Shown here: piece after piece, positions 21,197 to 30,316 of the stretch
Layout: each line of letters opens with the position of its first letter
Position numbering within the stretch: the first letter of the stretch is position 1
Origin: Cryoendolithus antarcticus
Taxonomy: Eukaryota > Ascomycota > Dothideomycetes > Cladosporiales > Cladosporiaceae
Reading direction: 5' to 3'
Assembly: GCA_002077065.1 (NCBI GenBank)
Contig: NAJO01000062.1
Location: 118,234 to 182,233, forward strand
Length of the DNA stretch: 64,000 nucleotides
Made by a program: the position numbers and the translations under genes
The notes under the pieces: generated by a model
The model's database searches: none
Told to the model about the DNA's origin: nothing
Seen by the model: only the letters and a program-made list of their open reading frames with translations

Positions 21197-23095
21197 ATGG
21201 CGGAATCCGAGAAGATCAAGCATGATAGCGTTGATCTACAGACAGACACAAAGCAGCATATTGAAGATGCCGCTATCGCGACGGACAAGGAACATCAGCT
21301 CACCTTACGAGAGGCACTAAAGGCCTATCCGAAGGCCATATCATGGAGTGTCTTGCTATCGACGGCGGTGGTGATGGAAGGCTACGATACGATCTTAGTA
21401 AGTGCCTGATATCCCTTCTGAAACCATAAGACCGCAACATCTGACAAGCACGACAAGATCGGCTCCTTCCTTGCCTCCCCCTCCTTCGTCAACACTTTCC
21501 ACAACACCGGCTCCGCCGCCGACGACACATTGACCATCACCGCGCCCTGGCAGTCTGCCGTCGCAAACGGCGCCTACATTGGCGAGATCCTCGGGCTCGC
21601 TGCCACAGGCATTCTATGTGATCGTTTCGGCAATAAGGCCGTCATGACTGGCGCTACAGTGTTGATGATAGCGTTCATTTTCATCTCGTTCTTTGGCGAG
21701 ACGCTAGCATTGCAGCTGGCGGGCCAGATCTTGTGCGGAATTCCGTGGGGAGCGTATCAGACTATTACTACGGTGTATGCTAGTGAGGTGTTGCCGGTGG
21801 CGTTGAGAGGTGAGTCGCACTTTGTGGCGAGGAAGGTACTTGACTGGACTTGGCGTGCTGACTGGAGAGCAGGCTACTTGACGAGCTACGTGAATCTTTG
21901 CTGGGTCATTGGACAATTTATTGCTTCTGGCGTCTTGGTTGGTGTAGAAAACCGTACTGATGTATGGGGCTGGAAGTATGCAAATGCACCTTCTCCCAAT
22001 ATTAAACATGAGCTGACAGCGCACAGGATTCCATACGCGGTCCAGTGGGCGTGGCCACTGCCGATCATCGCAGTCTGCCTCCTCTGCCCAGAAAGCCCAA
22101 CATGGCGTATTAATCCCCACAGGAACCCCCGACGTGACTCTTAGCTAACAGCTCCGCAGTCGTGAAGCACGGCAAAATCGAGCAAGCAAAGACCGCCGTC
22201 TCCCGTCTACAAGCAGCTCACCCTCGTGCCCAAATCCCGAACCCCGACGAGACTGTCGCGCTCCTCCTCAAAACCGACGCTATCGAACAAGAACTCACCT
22301 CCTCCTCGAGCTACCTCGAATGCTTCCGAGGCGCCAATCTGCGCCGCACAGAGATCGCGACATTGACCTGGACAACACAGCAGATGTGCGGTCCTGTGTT
22401 GCAGACTTTTGCTACGTATCTATTCGTGCAGGCTGGGCTAGCTAGTACTCAGGCGTTTAACATGACGCTGGGATTATATGCTATTGCCTTTGTCGGGACT
22501 ATCCTGTCGTGGCCTTTGATTGCCAACTTCGGTCGACGGACAATCTTCTTAAGCGGATTGGGTGGGATCTTCGTCAGCTTGATGGTCGTTGGGTTTCTGG
22601 GCATTCCGGGACCGGAGAACAGCAGTGCTTCTTGGGCGGCTGGCGCGTTCTTGTTGATCTTCACGTTCATCTATGACTCGACTGTTGGACCGCTGACCTG
22701 TGAGCCGCCCTTCTCCCACTGCTTCCTACCTTTGCTGACCTTGGGACAGATGTAATTGTTCCCGAAGTCTCATCCTCCCGCCTTCGCCATAAGACCACTG
22801 TCATTGCCCGTAACATGTACAATGTCACCTGCATCTGGACCGGCGTGCTGACGCCTTACATGCTGTAAGTTTCTCCATCCGATCACTTAACGTACCCGTA
22901 CTGATAGCGAGCAGCAACAACACAGCCTGGAACTGGGGCTCTTACGTCGGCTTCTTCTGGGCAGGCATGACTGCGCTGTGCTTCGTATGGGCTTACTTTC
23001 GATTGCCCGAGACAAAGGGCTTGACCTACGCTGAACTGGACGAGCTGTTCCAGGCAAAGGTACCGGCGAGGCAGTTTGGGAAGTCGAGGATGTAA
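21197..23095 (+). CDS. MFS sugar (alpha-glucoside/hexose-type) transporter
   Basis: Seven exons: 21197-21397, 21458-21809, 21873-21975, 22027-22106, 22160-22699, 22750-22864 and 22915-23095, encoding 523 aa. All six introns are 50-63 nt and every junction keeps the frame. The product is a 12-TM sugar-porter-type MFS protein. MEGYDTIL opens TM1; GILCDRFGNK is the loop-2 motif. PESPTW follows TM6, and RLPETKGLTYAELDELF is the sugar-transporter C-terminal signature. TM10-TM11 contain MLNNTAWNWG. The closest families I recall are fungal maltose/alpha-glucoside permeases, but substrate cannot be fixed from sequence alone. The N-terminal 45 residues are hydrophilic and cytosolic. Confidence 0.92.
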
Positions 23096-23600
23096 TGGGA
23101 CTGTACCTGTATTTTCGACAATCATAGACGCACGGGTAGTTGCCAGTGTATACTCCCTTCACTGAAGCCTGCAACTCCGGTACGCGATTGCGATTGATAA
23201 AGGAATGGACCGCTCAGCAACTCACCACGAACGAGAATGCTACTATATGCCGCACCGCAAGTGTGCACCCGTACCTAGGCTAGCAGAGAGAGAGAGAGTG
23301 TGGTCTGCTCCGACGTCTCTCTTAGGCAGCATGAGAAGCAATTTGCTAAAGCGGTGCAGGCTATACCAGCACTGTGGATCACGCGGACCTCTGGAGTGGT
23401 CCGCTTCTTCTGTCATTCGCGTCTCCGACTCCCGCCAGACATGCTTAGGATATCCTGCCGCCCGACCCTCACAGCCTTGTTCTTCCTGATACCCTTTCCC
23501 GTCCAGGTCAGCTCTTTCCTCGACTTTCGGGTCCTGGTGTGAATATCAGCATCACTGTAACTTACGCCAAAAGAGCCACAATGCCCAGATTGAAGCCTAC
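23096..23600. other. convergent intergenic region
   Basis: About 500 bp between converging genes, with a short (AG)n tract near 23284-23299. No gene supported. Confidence 0.5.
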
Positions 23601-24047
23601 TTACCAAGCCAGTCCCCTCAAGGACTGGTGCAACGTCTCATCCCCATCCTGGGGAAACCATTTCTGCGGTCTGTCGCCCTCCCTGCACTTGAGCGATACA
23701 AGATTTCCCCAATATAACTCCCCAGCCATCGAATAAGGATACATATCCAGTGCGCTACTTTCCGAGGGCAGATCCTGAGCATGGCGGCGGAGTGCCCACC
23801 TTGGCGAAGGGTTCGCTTCGGTAAAGTTGAGGATTAGCGTGTTGTAGCTGTCAGACCCCTTGAGTGTATTGATCGAGGGTATGTCAGACTGTCTGAAGCA
23901 TAGCTTCACTTGTAATTTCTCAGATCCTCGAACGATTGCCTGGAATGACTTGTTGACACGCTGAGAGAGGAGGACTGTTCTGGTATCGACGTCGAGTAGG
24001 ATCTGCTCCAGAAGCTCCGCGATATTCAGAGTGATTGCCGCAGCCAT
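23601..24047 (-). CDS. F-box-like short protein, copy A (apparently intact)
   Basis: Single exon of 148 aa. The N-terminus (ITLNIAELLEQILLDVD, then TVLLSQRVNKSFQAIV) matches an F-box-like helix pair. The rest follows the layout of two further copies just upstream, including SSALDMYPYS and a Trp-rich tail. F-box proteins usually recruit targets to SCF ubiquitin ligases through Skp1. Short single-domain F-box-like proteins are abundant in many filamentous fungi and mostly uncharacterised. This copy keeps one frame to the stop, unlike copies B and C. A GTGAAGTGAAA element lies about 70 bp upstream of the start. Confidence 0.72.
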   Translation of the reverse strand: MAAAITLNIAELLEQILLDVDTRTVLLSQRVNKSFQAIVRGSEKLQVKLCFRQSDIPSINTLKGSDSYNTLILNFTEANPSPRWALRRHAQDLPSESSALDMYPYSMAGELYWGNLVSLKCREGDRPQKWFPQDGDETLHQSLRGLAW

Positions 24048-24386
24048 GCGATGGCTGTGGAATTAAGGTGTTACTAGACTCAACGAAAGGTTGAATCAGG
24101 GTACTGGAGAAGGTGAAGTGAAAGGCAAGATGTCAAGTGAGCATGTAGAGAACGATCTCAGTGGATATGCCACTACAGTGAACGGCATTCACATGTCATA
24201 GTGGAATGAAACTAGCCAGCAGGAAGGCACGACCCTGCATACATGAGTCCACCCAAGCTTAACAAGTCGCCAGCATTGCGACACACCCCATCGTGCTGTG
24301 GCCCCCCCGTTGCTGCGGATCTGGTCCCTCAGCGTATGGACTCAAATCGATCTCTAGTCAATCAAGCACGGTCCCTGAGCTCTCGA
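24048..24386. other. intergenic between F-box-like copies A and B
   Basis: About 340 bp. Carries the GTGAAGTGAAA element at 24113-24123, upstream of copy A. No gene seen. Confidence 0.45.
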
Positions 24387-24989
24387 TCAAATTCCCCCAT
24401 TACGCCTGGTCATCGCACGATTGCGAGCTTCCAGGAACTGCCTCAATGTCTGATTCTCGCGCCATAACGCACACCACTCCCCGTAATACGACGCCGTCTT
24501 GAACGCCTTCTTGCTCGCCTCGCCCGAGTATCCTGCCCGCAGTATCGAACAAGGGTACATGTCAAGCGCGCTGCTATCATCGGAACGGTCGGGAATGTAC
24601 CAGAAGAATTGCCCCCGCCAGTGCGTGAGAAGGGTTTGCTTCGCTCCCCCCGACTTGGCTCTCCCGGCTTTGGCGAGGAGGAAAGTATTGAGGCCGAGCG
24701 TGTCCCCACGATAGTCCATATTGCGCGGATCTTCGGGATCATCCAGCAAGGCCTTCTCAGAGCGTTAGCCCCACGGGTAGAGTTCCATGTAGCGGATCTT
24801 TGGGTACTGCTTGCCGGCAGGTGCCGCAGCTTGTTTGAAGAAGAGCTTGATTTGCAGCCTCTCGGAGCCTTTGATTGTAGCGCGGAAAGTCTTATTGACG
24901 CGTTGTGCGAGCAGCACTGTCTTGGGGTCGGCGAGGAGGAGGATCGACTCGAGAAGTTCGGGGATGCTGAGCGTAGTAGCGGCAGCCAT
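24387..24989 (-). pseudogene. F-box-like copy B, interrupted by an in-frame TAA
   Basis: The frame begins MAAATTLSIPELLESILL at 24989 and runs through QRVNKTFRATIKGSERLQIK. It meets TAA at 24765-24767 and then continues in the same frame to 24387. The downstream part (GDTLGLNTFLLAKAG, SSALDMYPCS, CALWRENQTLRQFL) aligns with copies A and C, so the stop lies inside the family domain and is not its natural end. No plausible intron removes it: the nearest GT-AG pair spans only about 22 nt. Upstream of the stop, this frame is also open into copy C, so an automatic gene caller could fuse the two. It is best read as a recent nonsense pseudogene or as a truncated 74-aa F-box protein. Confidence 0.65.
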
Positions 24990-25251
24990 GTTGCGGTGGG
25001 CTGAAGTAGCGGACGCACTTGGAGAGCAGCGGTGATGTGGTGGTGCGCGATTGGGAAGATTAGAGTGAGCATAGGAAATCAAATTGGAGAGGTCGCCGTT
25101 GAAGTATAGTACGCCGACATGCAGGACCGTTGTCCGGTGATTCGTAGGGCAGGTACGACCCTCCTCGAATTGATTGTTCGACCGCACAGACCTGCGACCG
25201 CTGTCTTGCTCTCGTCTGCTTCCCCTAGTCGAGCTGCAAGTCCGAAATGGC

Positions 25252-25838
25252 TCAATGTCTCTTGGGCCCGCGCTGGGCACCACCGCGTTGCAGCATCTCG
25301 GCCTGCACAAATTGCCCCAATGTCTCTCCGTCATGCTCCTTTCGGTACGATATCGGCCATCTCTCCCAACTGAATTGCAGACGCAAGTGTGTGGACCAGA
25401 AAGCCCTGGTACCGACGAAACATACATAGCCAGCGCGCTGCTCTCCTTGCGCAGATGATGAGGGAGGCAGCGTAGGGCCCATAGCAACGAGGGCTCGGAA
25501 TACCAAGTCAGTTGCCTTGATTCGAGGAGAAGTGTATTGAGACCGAGTATCCCGTCTTGGATGTCGTCGAGGTATTGTAACTCGTCTACGTCGATTCCAT
25601 CCGAGATGCTATTGCCGTGCTGGGCAAGCTTAGCGCCGTCCTTCTTGAGGAACTTGGTGGAGTCTAGTGCGGTTTGCTTGAGGCAAAGCTTCACTTGCAG
25701 CTTGCCGGACCCTCGTATGGTGACGCGAAATGTTCTGTCGACGCGCTGTGCCAGAAGCACAGTCTTTGGATCGGAATGGAGGAGGATCGATTCGAGGAGT
25801 TCAGGGAGGCCCAGGACTGTCGACGCTGCTGACGACAT
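25252..25838 (-). pseudogene. F-box-like copy C, frameshifted near its 3' third
   Basis: It starts at 25838 (STVLGLPELLESILLHSD, QRVDRTFRVTIRGSGKLQVK) and stays in frame through DGILGLNTLLLESRQLTW and ESSALAMY near 25450. After this point the family-like sequence (YVCFVGTRAFWSTHLRLQFS, GETLGQFVQ) continues in another frame, to a TGA at 25252. The switch lies at a short TATG/ATGT microrepeat, so loss of one 4-bp unit would explain it. The original frame instead stays open without homology for some 450 nt and runs into copy B. It is probably a pseudogene by frameshift. A fused 357-aa product is formally possible but unlikely. Confidence 0.62.
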
Positions 25839-26103
25839 TATGCCTTAATAGGAGTCTGCTGGAGGCAGTGCTGTAGTGGAAAGGATGTTTGTATGCAGAG
25901 CAAGAGTGTAGCAGAGAGGTACTTACGGTCCAAGGAGCGATAGGGTTGCCACTGTGTCACATGCAAACTCGCATGCGCGTGTCACGGAACAGCTCAGAAG
26001 TGAAGTGAAATGCACGACTGACTCACTCACAGCACTCTGTCTCTTACGTGCGTCGTGAAGATGTTCTCATCGACAAGCAGATTCCTCCATCACTTCTGTT
26101 CCC

Positions 26104-28848
26104 TCACCAGCTCCCATCCTCCGGCAGCTGATAGATCCCCTTGTTCTTCCTCTCGATTGCCCAACGCTCACACCATCCTTTCATCCTCTCCCTCCCCTTC
26201 GCGCTCCCGACATTCACAGTCGGCACAATCCGCTCGATCCTCAGACTACAGCAGAACATAGTGAGTTCTCTAAAACTCGAGTGCTCACTATACGGCACTC
26301 CAAAGCAGCTAGCACGACTCGTACTTCCCCTTTGCGGCACCAGATCCTTCATGTTAAACACTGACTTCCATGAATCCGAGTACAGCACCGAAGACACGGG
26401 CGGAGAGTCCGTGAACCGGCCTGTAGGTGGCTTGTAATTCCAGCCACTCGGTCGAAAGCCAACGGCGCGTGTAAAGTGCGGGAAGTAGTCCTTCAGGTAG
26501 TCGTCCAAGGTGTCTGCGCGGATCTCAAACAGAGGCGTCATGTGCACCTGTGCTTCCCTCGGGTTGGAAGTCATCAATGCATCGAGTTCGGGGTCCTCCA
26601 AAGCCTTGACTATGCGCATCTTGCCTGCAGGAGCGTAGATCTTGGACTTGAGAGCATGCGCAATGCCGACGCAGATCCGCTCCTTGCCGATACTGTAGGT
26701 ACCTACTATGACCAGCAGCCGGCCGCGGGTCTTCTGGGTGGAGGTGGAAGAGATGATCTGCTGTGAGTCTGACGGGTTTCGTTCAAGTTTGACATTCGAC
26801 TCTGTGCCGTCTGGGACTTCCTCGGCAGCGACAGCTTCGGTGGACTCACGCCGGATGAACTTCACCATACCCTCGCCGGCGCGCTGGCGCTTCATCTGTT
26901 CCCAGCCATCGCTGGCGTCGGGCATGTGTTTCGACAGACTCACGCACATATCGGCACAAGCCTGAATCACAGTCTGCTGGCTGGGGAACGCGTACTTGGG
27001 GTTCAAGTAAGTCGTGTCGAGATAGCAGACGTCGATTTTCTGCTCCTTTGATTTACCTGACACTGCATCCTGCACGTCAGGCATCAGGAGTGGATGCGTG
27101 ACATGGGCTCGACAAGCGCGAAAGTCGCCGCAATGAAGGATACGTTGCAGCTTGGGCTCGCCAGACTTCTGTTTGCCGATGACTTTCTCGAAGAGGTAGA
27201 GTGAGCTACCAGGGCAATGATTGGCGGAAATCATGGTGACTTGCACGCCGTTTGTGCCTGGTACCTCAACCGACTTCTCGAAGTCAAGATCGATCACGTA
27301 CTTCGGATCTACTCGCAGCTGCTGGCGTACAAGGTTTGCTGTGACGTGCGAACAATAGATCGGTCCATGGCACCAGCTTGATGTTAGGCCAATGTAGTGA
27401 TCTGAGTGGAAATGGCTGAGGAAGTACGCATTACAACCCACCACCGCGCCGTAGCGGAAGGCATCAACGCAGATGTTCATACCAGGCATGATCTTGTAGA
27501 ATGGACAAGTTCGAGTGTAGGCGGGCTTGCCACGCGAAGCATGCTCCGCAGCAGCGGCCTCAGCCCAGGCGGCTTCTTCTGTGTGGCCAGACATGAGCTT
27601 GCTGAAGGCCGAGCCCGATGCTGCTGCATTGCCACCTGGCGGTGCAACTTCGAAAGGATTCTGCTGACCTGCCCGAGGTGGTCTGACAGGTCTTCTGAAC
27701 TGGGCCGCGGAGCTAATGTTTTCGCGCTTGATGTTGTCAAAGGCTGATGGCAACACTTCTTGCTTCACAGGCAGAGGCTGCGGATTACCATCCAGACAGC
27801 TATTGACGTGCTGTGAAGCGTCGCTCTCGCTGACACCACCGAGATTGATGCTGCATATCGGGCAAGAAGGCGCATCCTCTGGATCTGGCTCGTGCTTAAT
27901 TCTTAGCGGTGGGAGATCATCAGAAGCATCCAGCACATCGTAATCTTTCTCATCGGACTCTGCTTCCAGCCTCGCCTGCTCTTCCATGTACCGTCTCTCC
28001 CTCAACTCATCGCCCTCTTCGAACAAGTCTTCTTCGAAGTCGTCGTCCATACCCTCAAAATCTTTGAAGTCTTCCAGTGCTGGGCCGTAACTTGTTTCCT
28101 CCTTGATGAGAGCAGGTGGAGGCAGTCTTGCTTCAGCGTTCTCCGCCTCGCCCGTGACATCCGTATCGTGTGCCTGATCCGTCCCTAGAGACACAGTCAT
28201 CTCATCATTGCCAAGAGCTACCGTTCCAAGTGCAGGGACAGTCTCAACTGCCACATCCGATGCGACGTCGGGTGTGCTATGCACAGCTGCAGACGGGTCC
28301 TCACCCTCATCTTCACTGTCAGACGCCTCGACGAAAGGTCCAGACTTCGTCACCGCCTCTGCTGGAACGTCGTTGATCGCATCTGTAAAGGACGTAGCTG
28401 AGTCATGGAGGCTTCCATCTTCCTCGGCTACCTCGGGGTCTTCCAATCGCCTCCGTTTGCTAGGCGTCTCCCGGTCTTCGAACCCATCATCGTGACGGTC
28501 TTCGCCATCCTCATGGGCGATGACAGTCAATCCATTGGGTGACGCTGCCCGGTCTTCCACGAACAGCCCACTGGCTTCCTTCTTGAAGAAGCTCAAGATG
28601 TTGCCGTTGCCCACTCCACCCAGCTTCGACTTTGCCGGTGCCTTCTTCGCGCTTCCCACCAGACCCTGCCTACCAATTGTCGGCAATGGAGTTGCTTTGG
28701 CTTTAGCCACTTTGATTGGCATGCTGGGTGGCGGCGCTGTTGGAGGCACAGCGAGGGAGAAAGGCGTTTTGGCTGGTCCTCGGGTCGGAGAGGGACCACG
28801 ACCTACATCGGGAAGGTCTTGGGCATCGGTGCGAGGTTTGCGGAACAT
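26104..28848 (-). CDS. PSO2: PSO2/SNM1 DNA interstrand cross-link repair nuclease
   Basis: Single exon of 914 aa from the first ATG. A degenerate PCNA-binding-like motif (NILSFFKK, about residues 82-90) is followed by a long acidic linker. A UBZ4-type zinc finger (CPICSINLGG..H..C, about residues 329-351) comes next. Then the metallo-beta-lactamase/beta-CASP nuclease core: SHFHSDHYIGL (HxHxDH, about 479-484), ANHCPGSSLYLF, LHCGDFRA, CYLDTTYL, VGTYSIGKERI and VPYSEHSSF. All expected metal ligands are visible. The enzyme is a 5'-3' exonuclease for repair of DNA cross-links. The RWAIERKNKGIYQLP tail ends at the TGA at 26104. A longer frame lacks an upstream ATG. Confidence 0.93.
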   Translation of the reverse strand: MFRKPRTDAQDLPDVGRGPSPTRGPAKTPFSLAVPPTAPPPSMPIKVAKAKATPLPTIGRQGLVGSAKKAPAKSKLGGVGNGNILSFFKKEASGLFVEDRAASPNGLTVIAHEDGEDRHDDGFEDRETPSKRRRLEDPEVAEEDGSLHDSATSFTDAINDVPAEAVTKSGPFVEASDSEDEGEDPSAAVHSTPDVASDVAVETVPALGTVALGNDEMTVSLGTDQAHDTDVTGEAENAEARLPPPALIKEETSYGPALEDFKDFEGMDDDFEEDLFEEGDELRERRYMEEQARLEAESDEKDYDVLDASDDLPPLRIKHEPDPEDAPSCPICSINLGGVSESDASQHVNSCLDGNPQPLPVKQEVLPSAFDNIKRENISSAAQFRRPVRPPRAGQQNPFEVAPPGGNAAASGSAFSKLMSGHTEEAAWAEAAAAEHASRGKPAYTRTCPFYKIMPGMNICVDAFRYGAVVGCNAYFLSHFHSDHYIGLTSSWCHGPIYCSHVTANLVRQQLRVDPKYVIDLDFEKSVEVPGTNGVQVTMISANHCPGSSLYLFEKVIGKQKSGEPKLQRILHCGDFRACRAHVTHPLLMPDVQDAVSGKSKEQKIDVCYLDTTYLNPKYAFPSQQTVIQACADMCVSLSKHMPDASDGWEQMKRQRAGEGMVKFIRRESTEAVAAEEVPDGTESNVKLERNPSDSQQIISSTSTQKTRGRLLVIVGTYSIGKERICVGIAHALKSKIYAPAGKMRIVKALEDPELDALMTSNPREAQVHMTPLFEIRADTLDDYLKDYFPHFTRAVGFRPSGWNYKPPTGRFTDSPPVSSVLYSDSWKSVFNMKDLVPQRGSTSRASCFGVPYSEHSSFRELTMFCCSLRIERIVPTVNVGSAKGRERMKGWCERWAIERKNKGIYQLPEDGSW

Positions 28849-29187
28849 GGAGACTCTACGCAGCTCCTCTACATGGGCAGAGGACAAGTGCTACTATCGC
28901 CAAGGGTCCAAGGGTCGATGATGGGGCAAAACGCGAGATCTCCACACTGTCACGTGCGAAGCACTCTAGCTTCCACACCAGTCGCCGAGAGCTTTGCCGA
29001 TGCCGGTCTACCTCTACCGAGTTGCCGAAGCGTGCGATGCCAGCTATTGGGGACCTGCACGCGACTTGAACATCGGCCAACCAAATCGCGTTCGTATACT
29101 AGACGCTCTTGATTCCAAAGGCATTCCACTATATCTAGAGACAGCCGTAGACACTTTTCCGTCTCGAAGTTCACAAGACTCCACACC
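28849..29187. promoter_or_regulatory. Divergent intergenic region PSO2 / 29188 gene
   Basis: About 340 bp shared by two divergent starts. No specific element recognised. Confidence 0.4.
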
Positions 29188-29868
29188 ATGGGCCTCATAA
29201 CCAAGACCATAGGCCTCACAGGCTGGGCATCCCTCGCCGCAGCTGGCACATTCGTGGCATTCACACGAAAATCCAGAATCGAGAACATTCCTCCGACAGA
29301 CTACATCTTCAACTCAACTTTGTTCCGGCGGTATAATCCCAACAACTCGCCCGTGACTCAGGACATCTGCATTCGACGCGTGCCCCTCGCGACCATCAAA
29401 CCTGAGCTCCTAGAAGCCGAGGGGAAGTTGGCAGAAGCATTCTGCGCTGGCGTGTGGAGCGGGATCGGCTTTCGCTATCAGCGCAGATTCTTGGAGAAGA
29501 AGTGGCGGGGCTCCAAGACCGCTGATCAGCTCTGGGACCAAAAAGACCTAGCAGCAAGCTCCTACGATGTCGGTACTAAGCTGGTAGATCATTTCGAGGT
29601 TGTTTCTAAGACGCCTACATCCATCATCGTCCGCTGCGGCGATTCACCGACGATCACGGAGGTTCGAGAAAGCGATGGGCTATTTGAGATGACTGCTGAG
29701 ATCAAGACTGAAGAGGGAGTGGCAGAGTTCGGGCTAAAGAGTGTGTTTTACAACGGGCTGAAGGGCTTTGAGGGGACGGATCAGCCTATGCCATGGCATG
29801 TGCAGTGGCTTCACCAGCTGTATGACAAAGTACTCATGGAGAGTGCTGTGAGGACCCTGAAGCCATAG
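29188..29868 (+). CDS. Conserved-looking hypothetical protein with N-terminal membrane segment
   Basis: Single exon of 226 aa. Residues about 7-26 (TIGLTGWASLAAAGTFVAFT) form a hydrophobic helix, followed by a positively charged flank. This resembles a signal anchor or a mitochondrial membrane anchor. The soluble remainder is mixed alpha/beta with FCAGVWSGIGFRYQRRFLE and HFEVVSKTPTSIIVRCGDSP. It ends with PMPWHVQWLHQLYDKVLMESAVRTL. The pattern recalls a fungal family of small membrane-anchored proteins without known function that I cannot name. Codon use and the length of the frame support a real gene. Confidence 0.75.
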   Translation: MGLITKTIGLTGWASLAAAGTFVAFTRKSRIENIPPTDYIFNSTLFRRYNPNNSPVTQDICIRRVPLATIKPELLEAEGKLAEAFCAGVWSGIGFRYQRRFLEKKWRGSKTADQLWDQKDLAASSYDVGTKLVDHFEVVSKTPTSIIVRCGDSPTITEVRESDGLFEMTAEIKTEEGVAEFGLKSVFYNGLKGFEGTDQPMPWHVQWLHQLYDKVLMESAVRTLKP

Positions 29869-29932
29869 GCGCTCTTTGCGGGAAACTCTGTGCGCCGCCT
29901 GATACTCTGGACACGTATGTACGAGCACGGCC

Positions 29933-30316
29933 TCAGTCAAGGAACCGCGCATCGCCATCATACATCCACTCCATTCTTTCGCCCACAGCCTCTGGACAGT
30001 GCTCATCCGTCTTCTTCAGCACTTCGACCGCTGCTTCTCTCAGCTTCTTCTTCATACCCGAGGTCATTCTGGACCAGAGATCCTCGGTGAACGAGTTGAA
30101 GCCAGTACTCCATTGTTGACCTTGAGCGACGATGTTGTTGGCTGTTGAGGAAGGCGACGTCACTGACGTTGTGGATGATGTGGACGCCCTGCTAGATTGG
30201 CGGGAGTGCTGCTGCCGGACACTGGGAGGTGTGGAGGCGGTCGTCATGGCATCCCAGTCGGAGATTACTACGGGCAAGCCGACAAAATCGTTCAGCATGC
30301 TGGATTGGCTGGCCAT
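29933..30316 (-). CDS. Small hypothetical protein
   Basis: Frame of 127 aa from ATG at 30316; the open frame extends further upstream to about 30385 without ATG, so a 5' exon may be missing. A Ser/Thr-rich middle is followed by a conserved-looking helical end (WSTGFNSFTEDLWSRMTSGM, KKKLREAAVEVLKKT, ERMEWMYDGDARFLD). No domain is recognised. It converges on the 29188 gene, with only 64 bp between stop codons. Confidence 0.5.
   Translation of the reverse strand: MASQSSMLNDFVGLPVVISDWDAMTTASTPPSVRQQHSRQSSRASTSSTTSVTSPSSTANNIVAQGQQWSTGFNSFTEDLWSRMTSGMKKKLREAAVEVLKKTDEHCPEAVGERMEWMYDGDARFLD

Noticed and set aside
24443..25072. 209-codon minus-strand ORF
   Set aside because: Overlaps copy B in a different frame; Ser/Arg-rich shadow.
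24765..25838. A single 357-aa fused F-box-like gene
   Set aside because: It joins copies B and C through about 450 nt with no homology; the family-like sequence of copy C continues in another frame instead.
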